Assembly (NCBI RefSeq): GCF_026239675.1
Contig: NZ_JAPIVQ010000007.1
Span: forward strand, 186,001-250,000
From: Pedobacter sp. PLR
GTDB lineage: Bacteria; Bacteroidota; Bacteroidia; Sphingobacteriales; Sphingobacteriaceae
DNA: 64,000 bases
Reading direction: 5' to 3'
Under the pieces are notes generated by a model. That model saw only the letters and a list, made by a program, of their open reading frames with translations. It had not been told where the DNA came from and searched no databases. A program made the translations under genes and the position numbers. Shown here in pieces: positions 24,801 through 33,545 of the stretch. Numbering within the stretch: the stretch's first letter is position 1; every line of letters begins with the position of its first letter.

Positions 24801-24925
24801 AAATCAACACACAAACACAAGATAGTGATACTCAAAAATGTCATTAGAGAAAATACGACTAAAAATATTATAAACTATTCTGAAAATAAGGAAACAAAAT
24901 AGTTAAAAAAATACACAAGATATCT

Positions 24926-25786
24926 CTATTTAATCATTTTTAAGAGGTAGGCGCCGTAGCCGCTTTTCACCAGCGGGGCAGCGACTGCAGACAGCTGTTC
25001 TTTATCAATAAAGTTCATGCGGTAAGCTACTTCTTCAATACAACCGATCTTCAGGCCCTGACGTTCTTCTATGACCTGTACAAACTGCCCGGCCTGCATC
25101 AGGGAATCAAAAGTACCGGTATCTAACCAGGCAGTTCCACGGCTTAATACGCCAACTTTAAGTTTACCCTGCTCCAGGTATACCTTATTTACATCTGTAA
25201 TTTCATACTCTCCCCTTGGAGAAGGTTTGATGTTTTTAGCAATTTCTACTACAGAGTTGTCGTAGAAATACAGTCCGGGAACCGCATAATCTGACTTGGG
25301 AACAACTGGCTTCTCTTCAATTGATACTGCCTTTTTGTTTTCATCAAACTCCACAACGCCGTAACGTTCAGGGTCTGAAACCTGATATGCGAAGACTACT
25401 CCACCTTCCGGATCAGCGCTACTTTGCAGTAATTTAGCCATTCCATCTCCGTAAAAGATATTGTCTCCTAATACCAGCGCCACCTTGTCTGTTCCGATAA
25501 AATCGGCACCAATCACAAAGGCCTGAGCCAATCCATTGGGCTCCTTTTGTACCGCATAAGAGAACTTACATCCCAGCTGACTTCCATCGCCTAGTAATTT
25601 CTCAAAATTAGGCAGGTCATGCGGTGTAGAAATGATCAGAATCTCGTTAATGCCGGCAAGCATCAGGGTAGACAATGGATAGTAAATCATCGGCTTATCA
25701 TAAACCGGCATCATTTGCTTACTCATCACCAGGGTTAAGGGATGTAATCGTGTCCCGCTTCCCCCGGCCAGTATAATTCCTTTCAT
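24926..25786 (-). CDS. rmlA: Glucose-1-phosphate thymidylyltransferase
   Basis: Makes dTDP-glucose from dTTP and glucose 1-phosphate, the first step to dTDP-6-deoxyhexoses such as L-rhamnose. The nucleotidyltransferase signature GIILAGGSGTRLHPLT is at residues 3-18, the sugar-phosphate part KQMMPVYDKPMIYYPLSTLM follows, and VLGDNIFYGDG holds the metal-binding Asp. Length 286 aa matches the short RmlA form. It is the last gene of a minus-strand arm (glycosylphosphotransferase, rmlB, rmlD, rmlA), 7 bp after rmlD. rmlC is absent from this arm. Confidence 0.95.
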   Translation of the reverse strand: MKGIILAGGSGTRLHPLTLVMSKQMMPVYDKPMIYYPLSTLMLAGINEILIISTPHDLPNFEKLLGDGSQLGCKFSYAVQKEPNGLAQAFVIGADFIGTDKVALVLGDNIFYGDGMAKLLQSSADPEGGVVFAYQVSDPERYGVVEFDENKKAVSIEEKPVVPKSDYAVPGLYFYDNSVVEIAKNIKPSPRGEYEITDVNKVYLEQGKLKVGVLSRGTAWLDTGTFDSLMQAGQFVQVIEERQGLKIGCIEEVAYRMNFIDKEQLSAVAAPLVKSGYGAYLLKMIK

Positions 25787-25793
25787 GTATTGG

Positions 25794-26657
25794 TTATTTT
25801 ATTGCGTGAATACACTTAACCAGACTGTCTCTCCAATAAGGAATTTCAAGGTTAAATGTAGTTTTTATTTTAGTTTTGTCCATCACCGAGAAGGCCGGAC
25901 GGCGTGCTTTAGTCGGATAAGCACTGGTAGGAATGGGATAAACCCTCAGTTCTGTCGCACTGATTTCGAAAATTGCTTTCGCGAAATCATACCAGGAACA
26001 GAGTCCTTCATTGCTATAATGGTAGGTTCCGTAAGCTTTATTTGCTGAAGCAATGACGTTTAATATGACCGCAGCAAGGTCTACACCGTAAGTTGGCGTC
26101 CCTACCTGATCTACGATGATACTCAGCTCATCACGCTCTGCACCCAGTTTAAGCATCGTTTTTGCGAAATTCCCCGCAAACTCTGAATACAGCCAGCTGG
26201 TGCGCAGGATATAATGGGCTTCTAAATGCTTCGCGATTTCCAGCTCTCCCTGCAATTTTGTTTTTCCATAAACATTGATTGGCACTGCCGGGTCTGTTTC
26301 TTTTAACAAGCCCGGAATATCCCCTTCAAAGACGAAATCAGTAGAGATATGAATCAGGGTAGCCTTAAATTCTGCACAAAGCATGGCCAGATTTCCAGCA
26401 CCTGTGCTGTTGATCTTTTCGCAAAGTTCCGGTTCGTCTTCCGCTTTATCTACGGCAGTATAAGCTGCACAATTGACCACAAACTCCGGCGATTCGCTGG
26501 TAAACACCGACCTCAACACTTCCAGATCCAGGATGTTCCCTGCGATTTCATCCAGAAATACAAAATCCTGTATATTACGCGCTGTAGTTAATTTGCTGAT
26601 ACATTGTCCAAGCTGGCCAATTCCGCCAAAAACGATTACCTTTCCTTTATTGCTCAT
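25794..26657 (-). CDS. rmlD: dTDP-4-dehydrorhamnose reductase
   Basis: Reduces dTDP-4-keto-L-rhamnose to dTDP-L-rhamnose with NAD(P)H. The Rossmann start VIVFGGIGQLGQCI is near residue 8, the substrate strand NCAAYTAVDKAEDEP near 61, STDFVFEG near 105, and the YGKTKLQGE catalytic Tyr-x-x-x-Lys near 130. At 287 aa it has the family length. Its first 11 bp overlap the end of rmlB. Because the preceding epimerase (rmlC) is missing locally, the exact sugar delivered by this pathway depends on a gene elsewhere. Confidence 0.92.
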   Translation of the reverse strand: MSNKGKVIVFGGIGQLGQCISKLTTARNIQDFVFLDEIAGNILDLEVLRSVFTSESPEFVVNCAAYTAVDKAEDEPELCEKINSTGAGNLAMLCAEFKATLIHISTDFVFEGDIPGLLKETDPAVPINVYGKTKLQGELEIAKHLEAHYILRTSWLYSEFAGNFAKTMLKLGAERDELSIIVDQVGTPTYGVDLAAVILNVIASANKAYGTYHYSNEGLCSWYDFAKAIFEISATELRVYPIPTSAYPTKARRPAFSVMDKTKIKTTFNLEIPYWRDSLVKCIHAIK

Positions 26658-27708
26658 TATATTCGTATTGTTGTTTATAGTAGTCCTGATAATTCCCTGA
26701 GGTTACATTTTCTAACCATTCGTCATTTTCAAGATACCAATCTACGGTTTTTGCCAGACCTTCTTCAAATTGCAGAGAAGGCGTCCAGTTCAGTTCTTTT
26801 TGCAGCTTACCGGAATCAATCGCATAACGAAGATCATGCCCTGCACGATCTGTCACATAGGTGATCAATGCGGCAGAAGTTCCGCTTTCCCGTCCTAGTT
26901 TTTCGTCCATAATACGGCACAACAACTGAATCAGGTCTATGTTTTTCCATTCATTATGGCCACCAATATTATAGGTATCGCCAGCTTTAGCCTGGTGAAA
27001 AATCCTGTCGATAGCTGAAGCATGGTCTTCTACCCAAAGCCAATCGCGGATATTTTCCCCCTTCCCATATACCGGAACGGCTTTATTATTTTTGATGTTA
27101 TTGATCGCCAAAGGGATGAGTTTCTCCGGAAAATGATGAGATCCATAATTATTGGAACAGTTAGAGATCACTACATCCAGGCCATAAGTATCATGGTAAG
27201 CGCGCACAAAATGATCAGAACTTGCTTTTGAAGCTGAGTATGGGCTATGCGGATCATAAGCCGTAGTTTCTGTAAACATGCCTGTTTCGCCCAGAGAGCC
27301 ATACACTTCATCCGTGCTCACATGGTAAAAACGGTGATTGGCATAATCACCTTTCCAGCTTTCTTTCGCGGCATTCAACAAATTTACTGTACCGATGACA
27401 TTGGTCATCACAAATTCCATAGGATTGCTGATGGAGCGGTCTACATGCGATTCCGCAGCCAGGTGAATCACTGCATCAGGCTTTTCAGTTTGAAAAAGTT
27501 CGCTTATAAATGCCGCATCAGTGATGTCTCCTTTGATAAAACGATAATTAGGAGCATCTTCCAAATCGGTCAGGTTCAGTAGATTCCCTGCATAGGTTAG
27601 CTTATCCAGGTTAATAATCTGGTAATCAGCATAATTTTTAATAAACTGTCTGACTACATGAGAGCCAATAAAACCCGCTCCCCCGGTAATTAAAATCTTT
27701 TTCATCAT
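26647..27708 (-). CDS. rmlB: dTDP-glucose 4,6-dehydratase
   Basis: Converts dTDP-glucose to dTDP-4-keto-6-deoxyglucose. The NAD-binding motif ILITGGAGFIGSHVV is at residues 5-19, LDKLTYAGNL typical of RmlB follows, then HLAAESHVDRSI and STDEVYGSLG. The catalytic PYSASKASSDH (Tyr-x-x-x-Lys) lies near residue 154 and SNNYG further on. Length 353 aa is standard. It lies 20 bp downstream of the priming glycosylphosphotransferase and overlaps rmlD by 11 bp, so it belongs to the same transcript. Either of two adjacent ATG codons can serve as start. Confidence 0.96.
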   Translation of the reverse strand: MMKKILITGGAGFIGSHVVRQFIKNYADYQIINLDKLTYAGNLLNLTDLEDAPNYRFIKGDITDAAFISELFQTEKPDAVIHLAAESHVDRSISNPMEFVMTNVIGTVNLLNAAKESWKGDYANHRFYHVSTDEVYGSLGETGMFTETTAYDPHSPYSASKASSDHFVRAYHDTYGLDVVISNCSNNYGSHHFPEKLIPLAINNIKNNKAVPVYGKGENIRDWLWVEDHASAIDRIFHQAKAGDTYNIGGHNEWKNIDLIQLLCRIMDEKLGRESGTSAALITYVTDRAGHDLRYAIDSGKLQKELNWTPSLQFEEGLAKTVDWYLENDEWLENVTSGNYQDYYKQQYEYNEQ

Positions 27709-27728
27709 TTTTTATAGGTTAAAAGCTA

Positions 27729-29120
27729 TTAGTAGGCGTTATCTTCTCCTTTGATCATATTGATAACTGTCATAAAGACAATCTTTACTTCCAGCATTGC
27801 CGTCCAGTTTTCAAGGTACCAGATGTCGTGCTGCACGCGTTTCTGCATGGAACCTTCTTCTTTGGTTTCCCCTCTGAGGCCATTTACCTGTGCCCATCCG
27901 GTGATCCCTGGTTTCAGGAAATGGCGTACCATAAACTGGTTGATGATGGCACGATATTCTTCGGTATGTTTCAGCATATGTGGCCTTGGCCCCACCACAC
28001 TCATATTACCCATCAAAACATTAAAGAATTGCGGAAGTTCATCCAAACTGGATTTACGAAGAAATTTTCCGATTCCGGTGATGCGGTCGTCATCTTTAGT
28101 GGCTTGTTTCTGATCACTATCGTTGTTGACCTTCATGCTTCTAAACTTATAGCAGTAGAAAGGCTCGTCATTACGGCCACTTCTAAGTTGTTTAAATAAG
28201 ACAGGGCCTCTGTTTTCCAGTTTAATCAGAATTGCGATTAACGGATATAGCCAGCTCATCAGAAATACGATTACGCCAACACTGAAAACGATGTCAAAAG
28301 CACGCTTTTTGAATCGGTTCCCGATACTTTCCAGGGGTTCTTTTCTTAGCGAAATGACCGGAAACTCCCCTCCTACGTAGCTAATGGTATAGGGTGAAGC
28401 GATGGTTGCGGCCATATCCGGAATGAATTTTACGCGGAGACAGTGCTTGTCAGCTTCCTGCAAAAACGGTTGTACCAGGGCCATTTTATGTGGCTCTAAA
28501 GCAACATATATGTCTTTAACTCCGTTCAATGCTGCTTTTCCCATTTTAGAGATAAAGTTTGTGGATAGGCGGCCGTTTTCATCCCCATAAATACGGCTGC
28601 CATCATCCAGGTATCCATAGAAATCTATATTGTATTGACGGTCAAAATAATGCGCCAGGCGAAGACCTGTCGGGTTTACTCCAATCAAGGCCACTTTCTT
28701 ACTGACATTAAATTTATGAACCAGGAGCGACTGAAAAGCAGTCCCCAGGAAACGATTCACGATAAAACCGAACACCAATAAGGTATAAAATACCACAAGG
28801 AAGGTTCTTGAGAATTCGATATCTCTGGAGAACAGCAGGTACAAGGCAAAAATCACCCCGTGCAGCGCAACGCTTCGCCAGGTTCCTCTGTAAATTCTTT
28901 CCAATCTTCTGGAGCCATAATCGGTATAAAGGCCGAAAATCGCAGAGTTAAACAACCATGCAAGGTTACAAACGACCATATAATGTCGCCATAACTCGTA
29001 TGAAACTGTTTTTCCCAAATATCCCGTAAGATAATAAGCTAAAATGTAGATCAAATTAAGCATTACGACATCCGTAATAGGCAAAATATATCTAAGTAGG
29101 TACAAATAACGAGTCTGCAT
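27729..29120 (-). CDS. Undecaprenyl-phosphate glycosylphosphotransferase (WcaJ/WbaP-like priming enzyme)
   Basis: Starts repeat-unit assembly by moving a sugar 1-phosphate (probably glucose or galactose) onto undecaprenyl phosphate at the inner membrane. Four to five N-terminal membrane segments (about residues 10-130) precede a CoA-binding-like nucleotide region (VALIGVNPTGLRLA). A further membrane helix then leads to the C-terminal bacterial sugar transferase domain, with KRAFDIVFSVGVIVFL, CYKFRSM, DELPQFFNVLMGNMSVVGPR and KPGITGWAQVNGLRG. At 463 aa it fits the polyprenyl glycosylphosphotransferase family. It is the first gene of the rmlBDA arm, divergent from ugd. Confidence 0.93.
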   Translation of the reverse strand: MQTRYLYLLRYILPITDVVMLNLIYILAYYLTGYLGKTVSYELWRHYMVVCNLAWLFNSAIFGLYTDYGSRRLERIYRGTWRSVALHGVIFALYLLFSRDIEFSRTFLVVFYTLLVFGFIVNRFLGTAFQSLLVHKFNVSKKVALIGVNPTGLRLAHYFDRQYNIDFYGYLDDGSRIYGDENGRLSTNFISKMGKAALNGVKDIYVALEPHKMALVQPFLQEADKHCLRVKFIPDMAATIASPYTISYVGGEFPVISLRKEPLESIGNRFKKRAFDIVFSVGVIVFLMSWLYPLIAILIKLENRGPVLFKQLRSGRNDEPFYCYKFRSMKVNNDSDQKQATKDDDRITGIGKFLRKSSLDELPQFFNVLMGNMSVVGPRPHMLKHTEEYRAIINQFMVRHFLKPGITGWAQVNGLRGETKEEGSMQKRVQHDIWYLENWTAMLEVKIVFMTVINMIKGEDNAY

Positions 29121-29390
29121 CTGGATTTGGATAAATTAAAGTTGAATTATTAAAGTATTATCAATAAATAATGCTCAAAAAACAGGTTATCCGGGGAAAA
29201 CAACAGGAAATAATCCTGCTATATTAAAAACCCAATAACAATTACCAAAATTAACTCCATTACGGAATAAAAAGCTCCCCACAAATAGGTATTTTAACAA
29301 AAACAACAACATTAACAACATCCACAGGACTTCATTTCGCAAAATGATGGGTATTTTTACAATAAAATAAGATTAAAAAATAAATCATTT
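29121..29390. promoter_or_regulatory. Divergent promoter region between the priming enzyme and ugd
   Basis: 270 bp, strongly AT-rich, no coding frame. It contains ATGGGTATTT at 29347-29356 (44 bp before the ugd ATG) and the near-copy ATAGGTATTT at 29285-29294. The same ten bases occur in front of wza at 49611-49620. The motif may mark a shared control element of the capsule arms. Confidence 0.4.
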
Positions 29391-30767
29391 ATGAAAATCG
29401 CGGTAATAGGAACAGGGTATGTCGGTCTAGTAACCGGTACCTGTCTCGCTGAGACAGGAAATGAGGTGATCTGTGTAGACATCGATCAGCTGAAAGTTGA
29501 AAAGATGCAACATGGGATAATTCCAATTTATGAACCAGGACTTGACATCTTGTTTCTGAGGAACATTTCGCAGAAGCGATTGAGTTTTACTACAGATTTA
29601 GCCATGGCAATTAAGGATGCTCAGATCATCTTTATGGCCTTACCAACGCCTCCGGGAGAAGATGGCACAGCCGATCTTTCTTATATTCTTGGTGCAGCAG
29701 CGGATGTCTCAAAACTGATTACTTCTTATAAGGTAATTATCAATAAATCTACCGTTCCGGTGGGTACAGCAGATAAAGTAAAGGCCGTTTTCGAAGCCAA
29801 TACAGCGGTAGAAGTCGATGTGGTTTCCAATCCGGAATTCTTACGTGAAGGTGTTGCAGTAGAAGATTTCATGAAACCTGACCGCGTGGTGATCGGGACA
29901 AAAAGCGAGAAAGCAATGAAACTGATGACTGAACTTTATGCCCCTTATGTAAGGTCTGGAAATCCGATTTTGTTTATGGATGAAAAGTCTTCCGAATTGA
30001 CAAAATACGCTGCAAATGCCTTCCTGGCCACAAAAATCACTTTCATGAATGAGATTGCCAATTTATGCGAGCTGGTTCATGCAGATGTAGATGCGGTGCG
30101 TCTTGGGATTGGTTCTGACGACCGTATTGGAAAGCGTTTTCTATTCCCTGGCCTTGGTTATGGAGGCAGTTGCTTCCCTAAAGACGTGCAGGCCCTTTCA
30201 AAATCGGCAGAAGAACACCAGTATAATTTCCAGATTCTGAAAGCGGTAATGACCGTAAATGAAAAACAAAAGACAGTGCTGGTAGATAAGGTCCTGAAGT
30301 ATTATAAAGGGAACCTGAAAGGAAAACATTTTGCACTTTGGGGCCTGGCTTTCAAACCGGAAACCGACGATATCCGCGAGGCACCAGCTTTATATATCAT
30401 CAACAGATTGCTCCTTAATGGTGCTACGGTGACTGCTTATGATCCTGAAGGAATGAACAACATCAAGGCTTTATTAGGTGATAAAATCAATTATGCAGAC
30501 AATCAATACGATGCTTTACAAGGGGCAGATGCCTTATTGATCGCCACAGAATGGTCTGTATTTAGAAATCCAGACTTTGAAAAGATGGAAGAAATCATGA
30601 GTAACAAAGTCATTTTTGATGGCCGAAATCTTTATGATCTTCAAAAGATGGTTGATCTGGGCTATTACTATAATAGTATTGGCAGGTCTTTAATCTCAAA
30701 TTCCGCAGCAACTGATGCTACTCCCACTGAAGAAAAGCGCAACCCAAACGAACTTGTGTCTTTATAA
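29391..30767 (+). CDS. ugd: UDP-glucose 6-dehydrogenase
   Basis: Oxidises UDP-glucose to UDP-glucuronic acid for the polysaccharide. The NAD-binding start KIAVIGTGYVGLVTGTCLAE is at residues 2-21, the NKSTVPVGTADKV segment near 123, NPEFLREG near 147, and the catalytic motif GGSCFPKD with Cys261. The C-terminal UDP-binding domain contains GLAFKPETDDIREAPA. Length 458 aa is normal. It is the first gene of the plus-strand arm ugd-manC-wzi, with manC 12 bp downstream. A GDP-mannose dehydrogenase is possible, but the sequence reads closest to the UDP-glucose enzymes. Confidence 0.92.
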   Translation: MKIAVIGTGYVGLVTGTCLAETGNEVICVDIDQLKVEKMQHGIIPIYEPGLDILFLRNISQKRLSFTTDLAMAIKDAQIIFMALPTPPGEDGTADLSYILGAAADVSKLITSYKVIINKSTVPVGTADKVKAVFEANTAVEVDVVSNPEFLREGVAVEDFMKPDRVVIGTKSEKAMKLMTELYAPYVRSGNPILFMDEKSSELTKYAANAFLATKITFMNEIANLCELVHADVDAVRLGIGSDDRIGKRFLFPGLGYGGSCFPKDVQALSKSAEEHQYNFQILKAVMTVNEKQKTVLVDKVLKYYKGNLKGKHFALWGLAFKPETDDIREAPALYIINRLLLNGATVTAYDPEGMNNIKALLGDKINYADNQYDALQGADALLIATEWSVFRNPDFEKMEEIMSNKVIFDGRNLYDLQKMVDLGYYYNSIGRSLISNSAATDATPTEEKRNPNELVSL

Positions 30768-30779
30768 CACCTGAAAAAC

Positions 30780-31859
30780 ATGGATAAAAACAATTATGTA
30801 TTGATTATGGCTGGTGGCGTAGGCAGTCGCTTTTGGCCAAAAAGCCGTAATCATTTTCCGAAACAGTTTTTAGATATATTAGGAACAGGAAGGTCATTAT
30901 TACAGCTTACTTATGAACGCTTCCTGAAGTTATGCCCGGCTTCCCATATTTATATTGTCACCAATAGTCAATATAGCGACCTTGTTCTGGAACAGCTGGA
31001 GGGAATTTCTCCGGAACAGCTCATTTGCGAACCCAGCAGAAACAATACGGCTCCATGCATTGCTTATGCCTCTTTTAAACTGGCAGCACTGAATCCGGAA
31101 GCCAATCTGGTGGTCGCTCCTTCAGACCATTTCATACAGTATGAGGCCATTTTTGTAGAGAAAATTCTTGCGGCTTTAGCTTATACTGCCAGCCATGAAG
31201 CATTGGTTACTTTAGGTATTAGTCCGACAAGACCCGACACCGGCTATGGCTATATTCAGTATGGCAGGGAAACGGAAAAAGGGATTTACAAAGTGGAGAA
31301 ATTCAGGGAAAAACCCAACCTTTCCACTGCTATAGAATACCTGAGAGAAGGAAATTATCTTTGGAATGCAGGGATATTTATCTGGAAAGCGAAGTCGATT
31401 ATCCAGGCTTTGAAAAAACACGCCGGCAGCATTCATGATTTATTTGAAAGTGGAAATGCTTATTACAATCAGCCGGAAGAAAGAGCTTTTATCGACCAGA
31501 AATACCCTGAATCTCCAAATATTTCCATCGATTATGCCATCATGGAGCAGGCAGATAATATCTACACCATTCCGGCAGATTTCGGCTGGTCTGATCTTGG
31601 CACCTGGGCTTCGTTACATGAATCCGCGGATAAAGATGAATCAGGCAATGTCATTTCTGCAAAACAGATTAATGTAAAAGACACTCAAAACAGCATCATT
31701 CAGGTCAATGAAAACAAGCTGGCGGTGATCCGTGGGCTTGATAACTTCATTGTCGTGGATGATGGAAATGCCTTGCTGATTTATCCTAAAGATCAGGAAC
31801 AGGAAATTAAAGAAGTTGTAAAGACAATGGCAGAAACTTATGGAAATCACTATGTATAA
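30780..31859 (+). CDS. manC: Mannose-1-phosphate guanylyltransferase
   Basis: Makes GDP-mannose from GTP and mannose 1-phosphate. The nucleotidyltransferase signature LIMAGGVGSRFWPKSR is at residues 8-23 and PKQFLDILG follows. ICEPSRNNTAPCIA, VVAPSDHFI, EKFREKPN and FGWSDLGTW lie in the expected order. At 359 aa it lacks the C-terminal phosphomannose isomerase domain seen in longer homologues. It lies 12 bp after ugd and 19 bp before the wzi-like gene. GDP-mannose may feed mannosyl or fucosyl residues; no gmd/fcl genes are in the window. Confidence 0.94.
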   Translation: MDKNNYVLIMAGGVGSRFWPKSRNHFPKQFLDILGTGRSLLQLTYERFLKLCPASHIYIVTNSQYSDLVLEQLEGISPEQLICEPSRNNTAPCIAYASFKLAALNPEANLVVAPSDHFIQYEAIFVEKILAALAYTASHEALVTLGISPTRPDTGYGYIQYGRETEKGIYKVEKFREKPNLSTAIEYLREGNYLWNAGIFIWKAKSIIQALKKHAGSIHDLFESGNAYYNQPEERAFIDQKYPESPNISIDYAIMEQADNIYTIPADFGWSDLGTWASLHESADKDESGNVISAKQINVKDTQNSIIQVNENKLAVIRGLDNFIVVDDGNALLIYPKDQEQEIKEVVKTMAETYGNHYV

Positions 31860-31878
31860 AAACTAAACAACCATCCCT

Positions 31879-33429
31879 ATGAATGGCATCCAACCAGTAA
31901 AAAACGCGCTGCTCCCGACACTATTGCTTTTGACATTATCCAGTGTAGTTCAGGCACAAAAGCCTGAAATTAAATATTCACTGGAAGCACAAGCCATAGG
32001 AACGACGAACCAGGTTGTTCCTTTCTGGATGCGATCCAACCAGTTTGGCTCCATCCCGCTTTCCGGTATGTCGGGAAGTTTCATCGGAAAAGCGGAGAAA
32101 GATTACAGTGCTTACCTCCCTTCCGACAGTCCCGGGAGAAAGAAGCTTTTCGACTGGGGTTTTGGCTTTGAAGCCAGAGCAAATGCAGGAAAAGGCGCAA
32201 ATGTCCAATTGATTTCGGCCTATGCGAAGGCAAGAATGGGCGTCTTTCAACTTAAAGCAGGCAGATCAAAAGATGTGATGGGTTTAAATGGCGACAGTGT
32301 GCTGAGTTCCGGCAATTTTTCGGTCTCCGGAAATGCCCCCGGAATCCCAAAACTGGAACTTTCTATCCCCAATTACTATACGCTACCCGTATTTGGTGGC
32401 CTTTTCGCTGTCAAAGGAAACTTTGTTCATGGCTGGATAGGAAGAACCCGGATCCTGGACAGTATCATTGCCGGACCCACGATTAAATATTACATCAACG
32501 ATACGAAGCCCGTCAGCTATTTCCATCAGAAATCTTTATATGTGAGGTTAGGAAAAGCAGACTGGCGCTTTAAAATGTATGGTGGATTCAATCACCAGGT
32601 GTTCTGGGGGAATGAACAGGCCGCCTATGGCGACAATTTCAAGTTGTCTCCCGCCGAGACCTTTTTATATGTGGTGCGCGGAAAATCATACGGTACAAAG
32701 GGGGTTCCTACCTCCAAAATAGGGAATCAGCTGGGCTCTATTGACCTGGGAATGGAGTACGACTTTAATGATATTAAGGTGATGCTCTACCGACAAACCT
32801 TTTACGATGTTGGTGCTTTGTCGAAACTGGCTAATATCAAGGATGGTTTAAACGGGCTTTCTTTGGAAAACAAACGTTTCAACCCGGAGAGTTCCGGTTT
32901 TGCCTGGAAGAAAATCTTACTTGAATTCTTTTATTCAAAAGATCAGGCGGGATACCCATGGTCTACGCCTACCAAATCGGGAGACGAAGATTACTACAAC
33001 AACTTTTATTATAAAAACGGCTGGTCTTATCAAGGCATGGGGATCGGAAATCCACTGATCACCCCGAGACATGATGCCAGAGCCGGTCAGGCGGTAAAAC
33101 CGGCTGATTACTTTATCAACAACCGCGTGGTGGCACTTCATGCCGGACTTAGCGGAAGACTGTACCACTGGGATTTCATGACCAAAGTTACCTATTCAGA
33201 TAACTACGGGACTTTTGGAACCAGCAAATACGGGAACTCCACAGGGGCTATCAAAAGCCCTGTAAACAGTGAAATATTTGAAACAGTTCCACAATTCTCC
33301 TTTTATTTGGAAGGCACTAAGCCGCTTAAAAACGGGTATAGTGCTGGTTTTGCAACAGCGGTGGATCAGGGGAAATTGCTAAACAATTCTTTTGGTCTGA
33401 TGTTGAAACTGAAAAAGGATTTTCAATAA
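31879..33429 (+). CDS. Capsule assembly protein, Wzi family
   Basis: Predicted outer-membrane beta-barrel lectin-like protein that holds exported capsule at the surface. An N-terminal signal peptide (about residues 1-26, ending SVVQAQ) is followed by YSLEAQAIGTTNQVVPFWMR, the characteristic Wzi start in Bacteroidota. Many alternating amphipathic strands follow, with aromatic girdles and a final strand ending KLKKDFQ. Length 516 aa is usual. It is the last gene of the ugd-manC-wzi arm and converges on the minus-strand glycosyltransferase arm across a hairpin at 33465-33503. Confidence 0.88.
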   Translation: MNGIQPVKNALLPTLLLLTLSSVVQAQKPEIKYSLEAQAIGTTNQVVPFWMRSNQFGSIPLSGMSGSFIGKAEKDYSAYLPSDSPGRKKLFDWGFGFEARANAGKGANVQLISAYAKARMGVFQLKAGRSKDVMGLNGDSVLSSGNFSVSGNAPGIPKLELSIPNYYTLPVFGGLFAVKGNFVHGWIGRTRILDSIIAGPTIKYYINDTKPVSYFHQKSLYVRLGKADWRFKMYGGFNHQVFWGNEQAAYGDNFKLSPAETFLYVVRGKSYGTKGVPTSKIGNQLGSIDLGMEYDFNDIKVMLYRQTFYDVGALSKLANIKDGLNGLSLENKRFNPESSGFAWKKILLEFFYSKDQAGYPWSTPTKSGDEDYYNNFYYKNGWSYQGMGIGNPLITPRHDARAGQAVKPADYFINNRVVALHAGLSGRLYHWDFMTKVTYSDNYGTFGTSKYGNSTGAIKSPVNSEIFETVPQFSFYLEGTKPLKNGYSAGFATAVDQGKLLNNSFGLMLKLKKDFQ

Positions 33430-33464
33430 CCAGCAGCAGGATTTTCAGTAGATAAATATTCCAG

Positions 33465-33503
33465 GCAGTATTGCGGCGCAGGTTAACAGCGCTACAATAC
33501 TGC
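33465..33503. terminator. Hairpin between convergent wzi and glycosyltransferase genes
   Basis: GCAGTATTG (33465-33473) pairs exactly with CAATACTGC (33495-33503), and the inner CGC/GCG lengthens the stem. The position between two convergent stops fits a shared terminator. No good T-run follows on either strand, so it may act as a pausing or 3'-end-stabilising structure instead. Confidence 0.5.
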
Positions 33504-33545
33504 GTATGGAAAACGCCCCCCAGCGCGTCTTTTAAGCTTTTAAAA

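Larger units (their letters stand above)
23998..24925. other. Long gene-free region rich in inverted repeats
   Basis: 928 bp with no supportable coding frame. It contains hairpin-forming repeats at 24168-24195, 24603-24680, 24745-24757 and 24758-24800, while the part next to the regulator (23998-24100) is A/T-tract rich. It must hold the PAS-LuxR promoter and the end of the rml transcript. A structured non-coding RNA or the relic of a small mobile element is possible but unproven. Confidence 0.5.

Noticed and set aside
24550..24900. Possible insertion sequence in the long gene-free stretch
   Set aside because: Inverted repeats are present but there is no transposase remnant and no target-site duplication that I could see; kept only as a repeat-rich region.
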